Shown here: positions 23,518 to 31,999 of the stretch, one piece after another
How the letters are laid out: each line of letters opens with the position of its first letter
Numbering within the stretch: the first letter of the stretch is position 1
DNA from: Actinospineispora spinosispora DSM 44797
GTDB taxonomy: Bacteria > Actinomycetota > Actinomycetes > Mycobacteriales > Pseudonocardiaceae
Reading direction: 5' to 3'
Assembly (NCBI RefSeq): GCF_000429025.1
Contig: NZ_KE386839.1
Location: 151,768-215,767, forward strand
DNA length: 64,000 nt
Notes under the pieces: model-generated
Told to the model about the DNA's origin: nothing
Database searches by the model: none
What the model saw: only the letters and a program-made list of their open reading frames with translations
Program-made: the position numbers and the translations under genes

Positions 23518-24214
23518 TGATGCCGGTCACGTCCGCCCGCGCGCGGTGGAACACGTCTCGCTGGTCGAGCGGACGACCGCCGAGTTGGCCCGCATGCTCG
23601 ACGACAGCGGCTGGGCGGTGGGGGACAAGCTGCCCGGCGAGGTCCGCCTGGCCGAGATGCTCGGTGTCGGACGGTCGACGACGCGCGAGGCGGTGCGCGC
23701 CCTGATCGCCTCCGGCCGGTTGGCGTCGCGTCAGGGCTCGGGAACCTATGTCGCGTCGCTCAGCGCCATCCCCGGCCTGGACCGTGCGTTGCGCGAAGCC
23801 GAGGTCGCGGACGTCTGGGAGGTCCGGCTCGGGCTGGAGGTGCAGGCGGCGCAGCTCGCGGCGCTGCGCCGGACCGACGAGGACGTGGCGGCGCTGCGTT
23901 CGGCGCTCGCGGCGCGGGACGCCGCGACGGACATCGACGGCTTCGTCGACGCCGATGTCGCGTTGCACCGGGCGAGTGTTGTGGCAGCGCACAACCCGGT
24001 GTTGCTGCAGGTCTTCGACTCCTTCGCGGCAGCCCTGCGGGGTGCGGCGCTGGAGGTCGCGCGGCGCGGTGGATCACGAGGTCATGATCCGGCGTTGGAC
24101 GCGACCCGGCTGCACCACGACCTGGTCGAGGCGATCACCGAAGGGGATTCCGCGGCGGCCGGCCGGTCGGTCAGGGTCCACCTGGAGATGTTCCTCGGGG
24201 CCGTCCGACGCTAG
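23507..24214 (+). CDS. GntR-family transcriptional regulator (FadR type)
   Basis: 235 residues. The N-terminal winged helix LARMLDDSGWAVGDKLPGEVRLAEMLGVGRSTTREAVRALIA has the classic GntR recognition segment. An FCD-type helical domain follows (VWEVRLGLEVQAAQLAAL, DVALHRASVVAAHNPVLLQVF) whose Asp/His residues may bind a metal and an acid ligand. GTG 23507. It probably regulates the divergent MFS gene. It ends 19 bases before the leuA promoter. Confidence 0.87.
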   Translation: MPLDDAGHVRPRAVEHVSLVERTTAELARMLDDSGWAVGDKLPGEVRLAEMLGVGRSTTREAVRALIASGRLASRQGSGTYVASLSAIPGLDRALREAEVADVWEVRLGLEVQAAQLAALRRTDEDVAALRSALAARDAATDIDGFVDADVALHRASVVAAHNPVLLQVFDSFAAALRGAALEVARRGGSRGHDPALDATRLHHDLVEAITEGDSAAAGRSVRVHLEMFLGAVRR

Positions 24215-24232
24215 CTATACAGGTCGGTAAAG

Positions 24233-24261
24233 TTGTCTGAGGAGCTGAGTAGTTGTATTCT
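24233..24261 (+). promoter_or_regulatory. promoter of the leuA leader transcript
   Basis: TTGTCT (24233-24238), a 17-base spacer, then TATTCT (24256-24261). The expected transcription start falls at about 24268-24269, on the ATG of the leader peptide, so that message would be leaderless. The fit in both hexamers and spacing is good for an actinobacterial housekeeping promoter. Confidence 0.6.
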
Positions 24262-24268
24262 CGGCTGC

Positions 24269-24313
24269 ATGCACCGCGTACGCCTGCTTCTCGAGCGCCG
24301 CGGCGGACTCTGA
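24269..24313 (+). CDS. leuA leader peptide (attenuation)
   Basis: A 14-residue open frame, MHRVRLLLERRGGL, with three adjacent Leu codons (ctg ctt ctc, including the codon ctt that is rare in this DNA) and a fourth Leu at its end. It is too short for routine gene finding. It lies between a good promoter and leuA and overlaps a stable hairpin. The arrangement is that of a translation-controlled attenuator: slow ribosomes at the Leu run when charged tRNA-Leu is scarce would change the downstream fold. Leu leaders before leuA have been proposed in other actinobacteria. Confidence 0.65.
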   Translation: MHRVRLLLERRGGL

Positions 24314-24361
24314 CCTGACCGGCGGTCCGCCGCGGGGCTCGAACCTGCCGGTCGTCAGATC
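24298..24361 (+). promoter_or_regulatory. leuA attenuator hairpins
   Basis: Stem A: ccgcggcgga (24298-24307) pairs perfectly with tccgccgcgg (24326-24335). An alternative stem can form between ctgaccggc (starting about 24315) and gccggtcgtcag (starting about 24349), with a 2-base bulge. The two stems are mutually exclusive in part, because the second uses the loop of the first. No strong T-tract follows, so the switch could act on transcription or on ribosome access to leuA. Confidence 0.5.
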
Positions 24362-24383
24362 CGGACCGAAGGACTTGTCAGCG

Positions 24384-26150
24384 ATGTACACATTTCCCAC
24401 CCTGCACACCCCGGGCGGACCGATCCCAGATGGTCAGCCGTGGTGGAACCGGCAACGCCGAAGCTCCATGCCCTCGCACCGATACCTGCCCGCGCACGAG
24501 CGCGTTGCCGCCACACTGACCGACCGGACCTGGCCGGACGCCCGCATCGAACACGCCCCACTGTGGGTGCCCGTCGACCTGCGGGACGGCAACCAGGCGC
24601 TGGCCGAGCCGATGGACCCCGACCGTAAGCGGCGGATGTTCGACCTCTTCGTGGCGATGGGGTTCACCGAGATCGAGGTCGGTTACCCCTCGGCCAGCCG
24701 AACCGACTTCGACTTCGTGCGCTCGCTCGCGGAGCCGGGAGCGGTGCCCGACGACGTGACGATCGTGGTCTTCACCCCGGCGCGGAAGGACCTCATCGAG
24801 CGGACCTTCGAGTCGATCGTCGGGATCGAGAGAGCCGTGGTGCACCTGTACACGGCCACCGCGCCGATCTGGCGTGACGTCGTTCTCGGCCAGGACAGGT
24901 CGAGCCTGCGCGAGCTGATCGTGGCCGGTGCCGACGACGTGGCGCGGTGCGCGCGGACGCACACCGGCGACGTCCGGTTCGAGTTCTCGCCCGAGGTGTT
25001 CAACCAGACCGAGCCGGACTTCGCGCTCGAGGTGTGCAACGCGGTGACCGCGACCTGGGAGGCCTCGCCGGAGCGACCGGTGATCCTGAACCTGCCGGCC
25101 ACCGTCGAGATCGCCACACCGGACCTGTACGCCGACCAGATCGAGTACATGAGCCGGCACCTGCAGCGGCGGGACTCGGTGATTCTCTCGGTGCACCCGC
25201 ACAACGACCGGGGGACCGGCGTGGCGTGCGCCGAGCTGGCCCTCAAAGCGGGAGCACAGCGCGTCGAGGGCTGTCTGTTCGGCAACGGCGAGCGGACCGG
25301 CAACGTCGACCTGGTGACCCTGGCGCTCAACCTGCACACCCAGGGCGTCGACCCACAGATCGACTTCTCCGACATCGACGAGATCCGCCGGACCGTCGAG
25401 CACTGCAACCGGCTCGGCGTGCACGAGCGCCACCCCTACGTCGGCGACCTGGTGCACACCGCGTTCTCCGGTACCCACCAGGACGCGATCAAGAAGGGCA
25501 TGGCCGCGCACACCGCTCGCGCCGCGGAGCTGGACGTACCGGAGTCCGAGCTGCCCTGGCAGGTGCCCTACCTGCCGATCGACCCGGCCGAGCTGGGGCG
25601 CAACTACGACGAGGTCATCCGGGTCAACAGCCAGTCGGGCAAGGGCGGCATCGCCTATCTGCTGCACACCCACAACGGCCTGGACCTTCCGCGCCGCCTG
25701 CAGATCGAGTTCGCCAAGGTCGTGCAGCGCGAGACCGACGCGACCGGGCGGGAGATCGAGGCCAAGGAGATCTGGGAGCTGTTCAGCCGTGAGTACCTGC
25801 TGCCGGGCCGGACGCCGGTCTCGGTGGAGCTGCTGGACTGGCGGACCGTGGACGCGGGGGGCCGGCACCGGCTCACCGCGCGGCTGCGGGTCGACGGGTC
25901 GGAGCACGAGGTCGAAGCGGACGGGGCGGGACCGCTGTCCGCGTTCGCGGCCGCGCTGCGGGTCGCCGGCATCGAGGTCGAGGTCCTCGACTACCGGGAG
26001 AACGCGACTCGTGCGGGGGAGGACAGCCCGGCTGCCGCGTACGTGGAGGTCCGCATCGGCGGCGTGACCCGCTGGGGCGTCGGCATCGACCACTCACTCA
26101 GCACGGCGTCCCTCTACGCCCTGCTCTCCGCCATCAACAGAACCCGCTGA
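24384..26150 (+). CDS. leuA: 2-isopropylmalate synthase
   Basis: 588 residues, the first committed enzyme of leucine synthesis (2-oxoisovalerate plus acetyl-CoA). The TIM-barrel has VDLRDGNQAL, the GYPSASRTDFDF block and the metal motif HPHNDRGTGVA. The C-terminal allosteric LeuA domain for leucine feedback is present (from about residue 445). ATG 24384 has GAAGGA 10 bases upstream; TTG 24375 lies too close to that box. The long form with an N-terminal extension is usual for actinobacteria. Expression is probably under the Leu leader attenuator just upstream. Confidence 0.96.
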   Translation: MYTFPTLHTPGGPIPDGQPWWNRQRRSSMPSHRYLPAHERVAATLTDRTWPDARIEHAPLWVPVDLRDGNQALAEPMDPDRKRRMFDLFVAMGFTEIEVGYPSASRTDFDFVRSLAEPGAVPDDVTIVVFTPARKDLIERTFESIVGIERAVVHLYTATAPIWRDVVLGQDRSSLRELIVAGADDVARCARTHTGDVRFEFSPEVFNQTEPDFALEVCNAVTATWEASPERPVILNLPATVEIATPDLYADQIEYMSRHLQRRDSVILSVHPHNDRGTGVACAELALKAGAQRVEGCLFGNGERTGNVDLVTLALNLHTQGVDPQIDFSDIDEIRRTVEHCNRLGVHERHPYVGDLVHTAFSGTHQDAIKKGMAAHTARAAELDVPESELPWQVPYLPIDPAELGRNYDEVIRVNSQSGKGGIAYLLHTHNGLDLPRRLQIEFAKVVQRETDATGREIEAKEIWELFSREYLLPGRTPVSVELLDWRTVDAGGRHRLTARLRVDGSEHEVEADGAGPLSAFAAALRVAGIEVEVLDYRENATRAGEDSPAAAYVEVRIGGVTRWGVGIDHSLSTASLYALLSAINRTR

Positions 26151-27074
26151 GAACCGTGAGTGGCGAGTGGTCCTACCGGACCACTCGCCACTCACGGCTC
26201 CGGACGGGGAGGTGTGCCAGGCTCTGGTCAGCTGGGCGCGCAGGAGCGGCTCGGGGCTGTCGTCGGTGCCGTTCAGGCGGTCGTCCAGCAGGATCAGCGT
26301 GTTGCAGCGGGCCAGGAAGATTCCCCGCTCACGGGTCGCGGCGTCGTAGCAGGCTCGTTCGGCTACCCGGAGCGCGGCGGGGGAGCCGATCGAGATGGCC
26401 AGCCCCGCGATGTCCGTGGCCGGGTCGCCGATCTCCGCGTCGGTCCAGTCGATCACGCCGGAGATGGCGCCGTCCCCGTCGACCAGCAGATGCTCGCCCT
26501 TGAGGTCGGCGTGCACCAGTACCGGCATCGCCTCGTGGGGCAGTGGGGCCCACGGGAGGATCGGGCCGTCGAGCTGACCGTTCCCGGTCATCCGCTCGGC
26601 GGCCGCCACGGCCTGTTCGCGCAGCTCCGAGAGCCGGTGCGGCTCCTGCCGGGGCACGCCGAGGTCGGCGGCATCCACCGTCGACACACAACGCAGCCCG
26701 GTCAGCAGGGCGGCGAGATCGCGCTCGCCTCGCTCGCCAACCGGGCGGCGTTCCGCGGAGATCCCGGGCAGACGCTCGTCGAGCGTGAACCGCAGCCCCG
26801 GGGTCCCGCCGACCGCGGCCGAACGCGGAACCGGCACCGTGACCCGGTCGCGCACCAGGTCGCGCAGCTCGATCTCACGCTGCTGCCGGTCGGCGGACCG
26901 CTGATCGGTGACGAACCGGGCCACGTACTCCCTTCCCACGAACCAGGACAGGTGCTCACCGCCCTCGTGGATCGCCGTCACCTCGAGCGGGTCGGCACGG
27001 CTGAGCGCCGCCCGGGCGAGATCGGCCACCCGGCACGCGGACAGGACTTCCTGCTGTCGGTGCACGGTGATCAT
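26094..27074 (-). CDS. aminoglycoside-phosphotransferase-like (APH) kinase
   Basis: 326 residues of the APH/choline-kinase fold. VLVHADLKGEHLLVD carries the catalytic Asp, although the usual HGDL-N reads HADL-E. VIDWTDAEIGDPATDIA is the metal motif. The substrate may be an antibiotic, a sugar or a cofactor; resistance cannot be assumed. ATG 27074. The C-terminal 35 residues run through the palindrome at 26154-26197 and then 57 bases into the end of leuA on the other strand, so the native stop has probably been lost or displaced. Confidence 0.75.
   Translation of the reverse strand: MITVHRQQEVLSACRVADLARAALSRADPLEVTAIHEGGEHLSWFVGREYVARFVTDQRSADRQQREIELRDLVRDRVTVPVPRSAAVGGTPGLRFTLDERLPGISAERRPVGERGERDLAALLTGLRCVSTVDAADLGVPRQEPHRLSELREQAVAAAERMTGNGQLDGPILPWAPLPHEAMPVLVHADLKGEHLLVDGDGAISGVIDWTDAEIGDPATDIAGLAISIGSPAALRVAERACYDAATRERGIFLARCNTLILLDDRLNGTDDSPEPLLRAQLTRAWHTSPSGAVSGEWSGRTTRHSRFSAGSVDGGEQGVEGRRAE
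26154..26197. terminator. 20-bp perfect palindrome after leuA (same arms as 31931-31974)
   Basis: Arms 26154-26173 and 26178-26197 are exact reverse complements around a TACC tetraloop. The 20-base arm is identical to that of the palindrome at 31931-31974, whose tetraloop is CCTG. It lies 4 bases after the leuA stop and inside the convergent APH reading frame. There is no T-tract. Confidence 0.85.
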
Positions 27075-27099
27075 TCTGCGCGCCGTCCGCCACCGAATT

Positions 27100-27984
27100 T
27101 CAGTCGCGCACCCGAACGAGGGGCAGCAACGCGTGCAGCGCCGGGTTCTCGTTGTTCGGCCGCCACATCACGTGCAGCTCGACCGGCCGCGCCGGCAGCC
27201 CGGTCACCGGGCGCAGCACGACCCCCTCGAAGTGCAGCGCGGCGGCGGCGGCTGGCACGAGCGACACCCCGACGCCGGCCCGGACCAGCGCCAGGATCGT
27301 GTGCGACTGGCTGATGTACTGCGTGTACACCGGGCTGACCCCGGACATGCGGAAAATGCCCACCAGCACCTCGTAGAAGTACCTGGCCTCGGACGGCGCG
27401 TGCATGATGAACGGCTGGCCGTCGAAGTCCGCCAACGTCGGATCGGCGTCCTGCCGCGCCAGCGGATGAGTCGTCGGCAGTGCGGCCAGCAGCGGCTCGC
27501 GCAGCACCTCGCGGGTGGCGATCTCCGGGTTGGCGACCGGCGGACGGACCAGCCCGAGATCGATCTGTCCGGCGAGCAGCGCCTCGATCTGCGTCGCGCT
27601 GACCATCTCGCGCAGCACCAGGTCCACCCCGGGCAGGTGCTCGGTGCACGCGGTCACCACGGAGTCCAGCACCGTGTAGGCGGTCGTCGCGGTGAACGCC
27701 ATGGTCACCCGGCCGACCTGACCACCGGGCACCTTGCGCACCGACAACGCTGCCTGCTGGGACAGCTGCAGGATCGCTCGCGCATCGGCGAGGAACGAAC
27801 GCCCGGCCGGGGTGAGCCGGATGCTGCGCTGCGACCGGTCGAACAGCTCGACCCCCAGCTCACGTTCCAGCAGGTGGATACGCCTGCTCAACGGCGGCTG
27901 GGTCATCGACAACCGGGTGGCGGCGCGGCCGAAGTGCAGCTCCTCGGCGACCGCGACGAAGCTCGACAGGTGCTGCAGCATCAT
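27100..27984 (-). CDS. LysR-family regulator, probable control of D-glucarate genes
   Basis: 294 residues. The N-terminal HTH (LSSFVAVAEELHFGRAATRLSMTQPPLSRRIHLLE) is a textbook LysR domain. A two-lobed effector domain follows (QVGRVTMAF, QIDLGLVRPP, VLREPLLAALPTTHPLA). It is divergent from the MFS-kdgD-aldehyde dehydrogenase genes, with a T-N11-A-type palindrome next to its start, so activation by a sugar acid is likely. Start: two adjacent ATGs at 27984. Confidence 0.9.
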   Translation of the reverse strand: MMLQHLSSFVAVAEELHFGRAATRLSMTQPPLSRRIHLLERELGVELFDRSQRSIRLTPAGRSFLADARAILQLSQQAALSVRKVPGGQVGRVTMAFTATTAYTVLDSVVTACTEHLPGVDLVLREMVSATQIEALLAGQIDLGLVRPPVANPEIATREVLREPLLAALPTTHPLARQDADPTLADFDGQPFIMHAPSEARYFYEVLVGIFRMSGVSPVYTQYISQSHTILALVRAGVGVSLVPAAAAALHFEGVVLRPVTGLPARPVELHVMWRPNNENPALHALLPLVRVRD

Positions 27985-27986
27985 CG

Positions 27987-28005
27987 ATCCAATCTCTATA
28001 TGGAT
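27987..28005. promoter_or_regulatory. candidate LysR box
   Basis: ATCCA and TGGAT are reverse complements around a 9-base AT-rich centre (atctctata), giving the T-N11-A form expected of LysR operators. The site begins 3 bases upstream of the regulator start and about 54 bases before the permease start. AT content is high compared with the surroundings. Confidence 0.6.
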
Positions 28006-28058
28006 GGATGCAAAACTAGTGTTGGACGGGTATCAGTTGGGATCGTAACGTCAGCACC

Positions 28059-29405
28059 ATGAAGCCCGAGCTCGACAGTGCGGTCGGCAAAGTGTTCCGG
28101 CGGGTCGTCCCGCTGTTCATCGTGATGCTGATCTGCAACCAGCTGAACCGGTCGAACATCGGCTACGCGCAGGTCCACCTGGAAGCGGACCTCGGCATCG
28201 GCGCCGCCGCCTACGGGCTGGGCGCCGGTCTGTTCTTCGTCGCGTACGCGGTGTTCGAGCTGCCGAGCAACATGTTGATGGAACGCTACGGCGCCAAGAT
28301 CTGGCTGACCCGGATCATGGTCAGCTGGGGCATCGTGTCCGCCGCGACCGCGTTCGTCACCGGCCCGACGATGTTCTACGTGCTGCGCTTCCTGCTGGGT
28401 GCGGCCGAGGCGGGCTTCTTCCCGGCGATCATCTACTACTTCGCGCGCTGGCTGCCCAGCTCGCACCGGGGCCGCGCGACGGCGTTGTTCGTCGCGGGGT
28501 CGTCCGTCGCGGCGGCGATCTCCGGCCCGGCGTCCGGTCCGCTGTTGGCGCTGCACGGCTCGGGCGGCATCGCGGGCTGGCAGTGGATGTTCGGCATCGA
28601 AGGGCTGCTGTCCGTCGTGGTCGGCATCATCGCCTACCGGATCCTCGACTCGCGGGTCGCCGACGCGACATGGCTGTCCGACGGCGAGAAGTCCGCGCTG
28701 ACCGAGGAGATCGAGCGCGAGGACCAGGCCCGCGCCGCCGCGACCACGTCGGCCAAGGCCCCATCACGGTGGCGGCTGCTGCTGTCGCCGACGATCCTCG
28801 TCCTGTGCGGGATCTACTTCGCCATCCAGCTGTCGATCTACGCCAACACCTTCTGGCTGCCGACCATCGTGCGCCGGATTCCGGGCACCACGGACATCAC
28901 CGTGGGTCTGCTGTCCTCGCTGCCGTGGATTTGCGCGATCGTCGCGATGTACCTGGCCGGACGCGCGTCCGATCGGCTCGGTCGGAGCAAGTCGTTGCTG
29001 GTCGGCGCGCTGCTGGTGGCCGCCGTCGGCACCTATCTGGCCGCGATCGCCTCGCCGTGGTGGGCACTGGTGTTCCTGTGCGTGGCCGCGATGGGCTTCA
29101 AGAGCGCCAGCCCGCTGTTCTGGACGATCCCGCAGGGGGCGCTGCACCCGCTCGTCGTCGCGGCGGCCATCGCGGTGATCAACTCGCTGGGCAACCTCGG
29201 GGGGTTCGTCGCGCCGTACGGCTTCGGGCTCGTCAAGCAGGCCACCGGTCAGGTGACCTACGGTTTGTATGCGCTGGCCGTCGCGTCGGTGATCGGCGCC
29301 GCGCTGGTCGGACTGGTACGCAGTGACCGGACGGTGCAGCCCACTGAGCACCCGCCCCTCCCAACGGACCCCACCCACTCAACAGAAAGGGAGTCGCAGA
29401 CGTGA
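28059..29405 (+). CDS. MFS permease, anion:cation symporter family, probable D-glucarate transporter
   Basis: 448 residues with 12 predicted membrane segments. The N-terminal NQLNRSNIGYAQVHLEADLG is characteristic of the ACS family (phthalate, tartrate, glucarate porters). The loop LPSNMLMERYGAKIWLTRIM is the motif A region. It is the first gene of an operon with kdgD and a 2,5-dioxovalerate dehydrogenase, which points to glucarate or galactarate as substrate. ATG 28059; the stop overlaps kdgD by 4 bases. Confidence 0.85.
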   Translation: MKPELDSAVGKVFRRVVPLFIVMLICNQLNRSNIGYAQVHLEADLGIGAAAYGLGAGLFFVAYAVFELPSNMLMERYGAKIWLTRIMVSWGIVSAATAFVTGPTMFYVLRFLLGAAEAGFFPAIIYYFARWLPSSHRGRATALFVAGSSVAAAISGPASGPLLALHGSGGIAGWQWMFGIEGLLSVVVGIIAYRILDSRVADATWLSDGEKSALTEEIEREDQARAAATTSAKAPSRWRLLLSPTILVLCGIYFAIQLSIYANTFWLPTIVRRIPGTTDITVGLLSSLPWICAIVAMYLAGRASDRLGRSKSLLVGALLVAAVGTYLAAIASPWWALVFLCVAAMGFKSASPLFWTIPQGALHPLVVAAAIAVINSLGNLGGFVAPYGFGLVKQATGQVTYGLYALAVASVIGAALVGLVRSDRTVQPTEHPPLPTDPTHSTERESQT

Positions 29406-30343
29406 CCGAGTCGTTGCCCCCCACTGAGCTCGCCGCACGGTTGGCCGGGGGACTGCTGTCCTTCCCGGTCACACACTTCGACGCGGATCTGAACTTCGAC
29501 GAGCACGCCTACCGGGAGAACGTCGGCTGGCTCGGCCAGTACGAGGTCGCCGGCCTGTTCGCCGCCGGTGGCACCGGCGAGTTCTTCTCGCTGACCCCGG
29601 CCGAGGTGGCCACGGTCGTGAAGGCCGCGGTGGCCAGCGCCCCGGAGGGAACGCCGATCATCGCGCCGTCCGGCTACGGCACGGCGATGGCCGTCGAGCT
29701 GGCGCAGGCGGCCGAACGGGCGGGTGCAGCGGGCATCCTGCTGTTCCCGCCCTACCTGACCGAGGCCGACCAGGAAGGCCTCGCCGCGCACGTGCGCGCG
29801 GTGTGCCGCGCGACGTCGCTCGGCGTGGTGATCTACAACCGGAGCAACGCGCTGTACAGCGCCGAGACGGTCGCCGGGCTGGCCGAGAGCTGCCCGAACC
29901 TGATCGGGTTCAAGGACGGCGCCGGCAACCTGGACCAGATGACCCGCGTGGTCTCCCGTCTCGGCGACCGGCTCACCTACATCGGTGGCCTGCCGACGGC
30001 CGAAACCTACGCGGTGCCGTACCTGCGGATGGGTGTGACCACCTACTCCTCGGCGATCTTCAACTTCCTCCCGAGATTTGCGCTCGACTTCTACGCCGCA
30101 CTGCGGGCCGGGGACATTGCTACGGTGAACGGCTGGCTTGCCGACTTCGTGCTGCCCTACACCGACATCCGCAACCTCCGGGCCGGGTACGCGGTGAGCA
30201 TCGTGAAAGCGGGTATGCGGGTCATCGGCAGGCCGGCGGGTCCTGTTCGGCCACCACTGGTCGACCTGACCGTCGATGAGCAGGCCCAGCTGGCCGCGCT
30301 CATCCAGAAGCTGACCGCCTCGACCGAAGGGACCTTGAAGTGA
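29402..30343 (+). CDS. kdgD: 5-dehydro-4-deoxyglucarate dehydratase (decarboxylating)
   Basis: A 313-residue DHDPS-family aldolase fold. It converts 5-keto-4-deoxyglucarate to 2,5-dioxovalerate plus CO2. AAGGTGEFFSLTPAE is the substrate loop, Tyr145 (VIYNRSN) and the Schiff-base Lys171 (IGFKDG) are in place. Unlike DHDPS, the neighbours are sugar-acid genes. GTG 29402 overlaps the permease and its stop overlaps the dehydrogenase, so the three are translationally coupled. Confidence 0.9.
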   Translation: MTESLPPTELAARLAGGLLSFPVTHFDADLNFDEHAYRENVGWLGQYEVAGLFAAGGTGEFFSLTPAEVATVVKAAVASAPEGTPIIAPSGYGTAMAVELAQAAERAGAAGILLFPPYLTEADQEGLAAHVRAVCRATSLGVVIYNRSNALYSAETVAGLAESCPNLIGFKDGAGNLDQMTRVVSRLGDRLTYIGGLPTAETYAVPYLRMGVTTYSSAIFNFLPRFALDFYAALRAGDIATVNGWLADFVLPYTDIRNLRAGYAVSIVKAGMRVIGRPAGPVRPPLVDLTVDEQAQLAALIQKLTASTEGTLK

Positions 30344-31926
30344 GCTATCCCGTGACCGGAGAACAGTTCCTCGGCACCGCGCGGGTGCCCGGCACTGGAC
30401 CGGCGCGTACCGCGGTCGACCCCAGCACCGGTGAGACGTTCGGCCCGGAGTACCGCGACGCCGCGAGCGAGCACATCGAACGGGCCTGCGCGGCCGCGGA
30501 GCTGGCGTTCGACGCCTACCGTGCGGTGCCGGACGAGCAGCGCGCCCGGTTCCTGCGCGCCATCGCCGACGAGCTGACCAACCGCACCGACGCACTCGTG
30601 GAACGGGCAGGCCGGGAGTCCGGTCTGCCCGCCGCGCGGCTGACCGGCGAGGTCGCACGGACCGCCGGCCAGCTGCGGCTGTTCGCGGAGACCGTCGAGG
30701 AGGGCAGCTGGCACGGTGCCCGGATCGACCCCGCGATCCCGGACCGCCAGCCGCTGCCGCGTGCCGACATCCGCCAGCGGCAGGTCCCGCTCGGACCGGT
30801 CGCGGTGTTCGGCGCCAGCAACTTCCCGCTCGCCTTCTCCGTCGCGGGCGGTGACACCGCCTCGGCGCTGGCCGCGGGCTGCCCGGTCGTCGTCAAGGCG
30901 CACGAGGCGCACCCGGGCACGTCCGAGCTGGCCGCCGGCGCGATCGCCGCGGCCGCCGAGGCGACCGGGATGCCCGACGGAGTCTTCTCGCTGCTGTACG
31001 GCGACGGTCCGACCGTGGGCGGCGCGCTCGCGGCGGACCCGCGGATCCAGGCGATCGGGTTCACCGGCTCACGCGGGGCGGGTCTCGCGTTGACCCGCGC
31101 CGCCGCGGCCCGACCGGTGCCGATCCCGGTGTACGCCGAGATGAGCAGCACCAACCCGGTGCTCCTGCTGCCCTCGGCGCTGGCTTCGCGCGGCGCCGAC
31201 CTCGGTACCGCGTTCGTGGGCTCGCTGACCCTGGGTGCCGGCCAGTTCTGCACCAACCCGGGCATGGTGTTCGCGGTGGAGGGCGACGGTCTGGACGCGT
31301 TCGAGACGAGCGCGCGCAAGGCGGTCGAGGCCAGCACGGGTGCCACGATGCTGACCGCGAACATCGCCAGGGCCTATGCCTCCGGCGTGGAGAAGCTCAG
31401 CGGTCACGCCGACGTGCAGGTTCTTGCGACCGGAGCACAACCGACCACCGCGAGCGGGGGCTGCGCGACGCTCGTCGCCACCGACGCCGCGAGCCTCATG
31501 GCCGATGCGGCGCTGCGCGACGAGGTGTTCGGTGCCACGTCGGTGCTGGTGCGCTGCCGGGACGAGGCCGAGCTGATCGCGTTGCTGCGGGTCCTGGAAG
31601 GGCAGCTCACCGTCACGCTGCACGCCGACGAGGCGGACCACGAGCTGGCCGGACGCCTGCTGCCGGTGCTGGAGCGGCTCGCCGGGCGGATCGTGTTCAA
31701 CGGCTGGCCGACCGGGGTCGAGGTGGGGCACGCGATGGTCCACGGCGGCCCGTACCCGGCCACGTCCAACTCCCGGACGACGTCCGTCGGGTCACTGGCG
31801 ATCGAGCGTTTCCTGCGACCGGTCGCCTATCAGGACGCGCCGGCCGGCATCCTGCCGACCGAGCTGCGCGACGACAACCCGACTGGGACCTGGCGCCGCA
31901 TCAACGGCGTCCTGGGCAACCACTAA
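30340..31926 (+). CDS. 2,5-dioxovalerate (alpha-ketoglutarate semialdehyde) dehydrogenase
   Basis: A 528-residue aldehyde dehydrogenase. The NAD(P)-binding GFTGSRGAG is at about residues 240-248, the general base Glu267 is in YAEMSS, and the nucleophile Cys304 is in GAGQFCTNPG. The long form with VFGASNFPLAFSVAGGDTASALA matches the 2,5-dioxovalerate dehydrogenase group. It would convert the kdgD product to 2-oxoglutarate. GTG 30340 overlaps kdgD. It is followed by a palindrome shared with leuA. Confidence 0.9.
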   Translation: MSYPVTGEQFLGTARVPGTGPARTAVDPSTGETFGPEYRDAASEHIERACAAAELAFDAYRAVPDEQRARFLRAIADELTNRTDALVERAGRESGLPAARLTGEVARTAGQLRLFAETVEEGSWHGARIDPAIPDRQPLPRADIRQRQVPLGPVAVFGASNFPLAFSVAGGDTASALAAGCPVVVKAHEAHPGTSELAAGAIAAAAEATGMPDGVFSLLYGDGPTVGGALAADPRIQAIGFTGSRGAGLALTRAAAARPVPIPVYAEMSSTNPVLLLPSALASRGADLGTAFVGSLTLGAGQFCTNPGMVFAVEGDGLDAFETSARKAVEASTGATMLTANIARAYASGVEKLSGHADVQVLATGAQPTTASGGCATLVATDAASLMADAALRDEVFGATSVLVRCRDEAELIALLRVLEGQLTVTLHADEADHELAGRLLPVLERLAGRIVFNGWPTGVEVGHAMVHGGPYPATSNSRTTSVGSLAIERFLRPVAYQDAPAGILPTELRDDNPTGTWRRINGVLGNH

Positions 31927-31930
31927 AGAC

Positions 31931-31974
31931 CCGTGAGTGGCGAGTGGTCCCCTGGGACCACTCGCCACTCACGG
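31931..31974. terminator. 20-bp perfect palindrome (arms identical to 26154-26197)
   Basis: Arms 31931-31950 and 31955-31974 with a CCTG tetraloop. The 20-base arm matches the leuA-side palindrome exactly although the two lie 5.8 kb apart. It sits between two co-directional glucarate genes, so it may attenuate gudD rather than end the operon. Confidence 0.85.
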
Positions 31975-31999
31975 CTTCTGACCTGCGAGGGAGTAGACG

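Noticed and set aside
24378..26093. 571-codon frame antisense to leuA
   Set aside because: leuA on the plus strand has all its catalytic motifs; the antisense frame has none and is a shadow.
26094..27074. Aminoglycoside resistance gene
   Set aside because: The APH fold is clear, but the motif is a variant and many actinomycete members phosphorylate other compounds; no resistance can be claimed.
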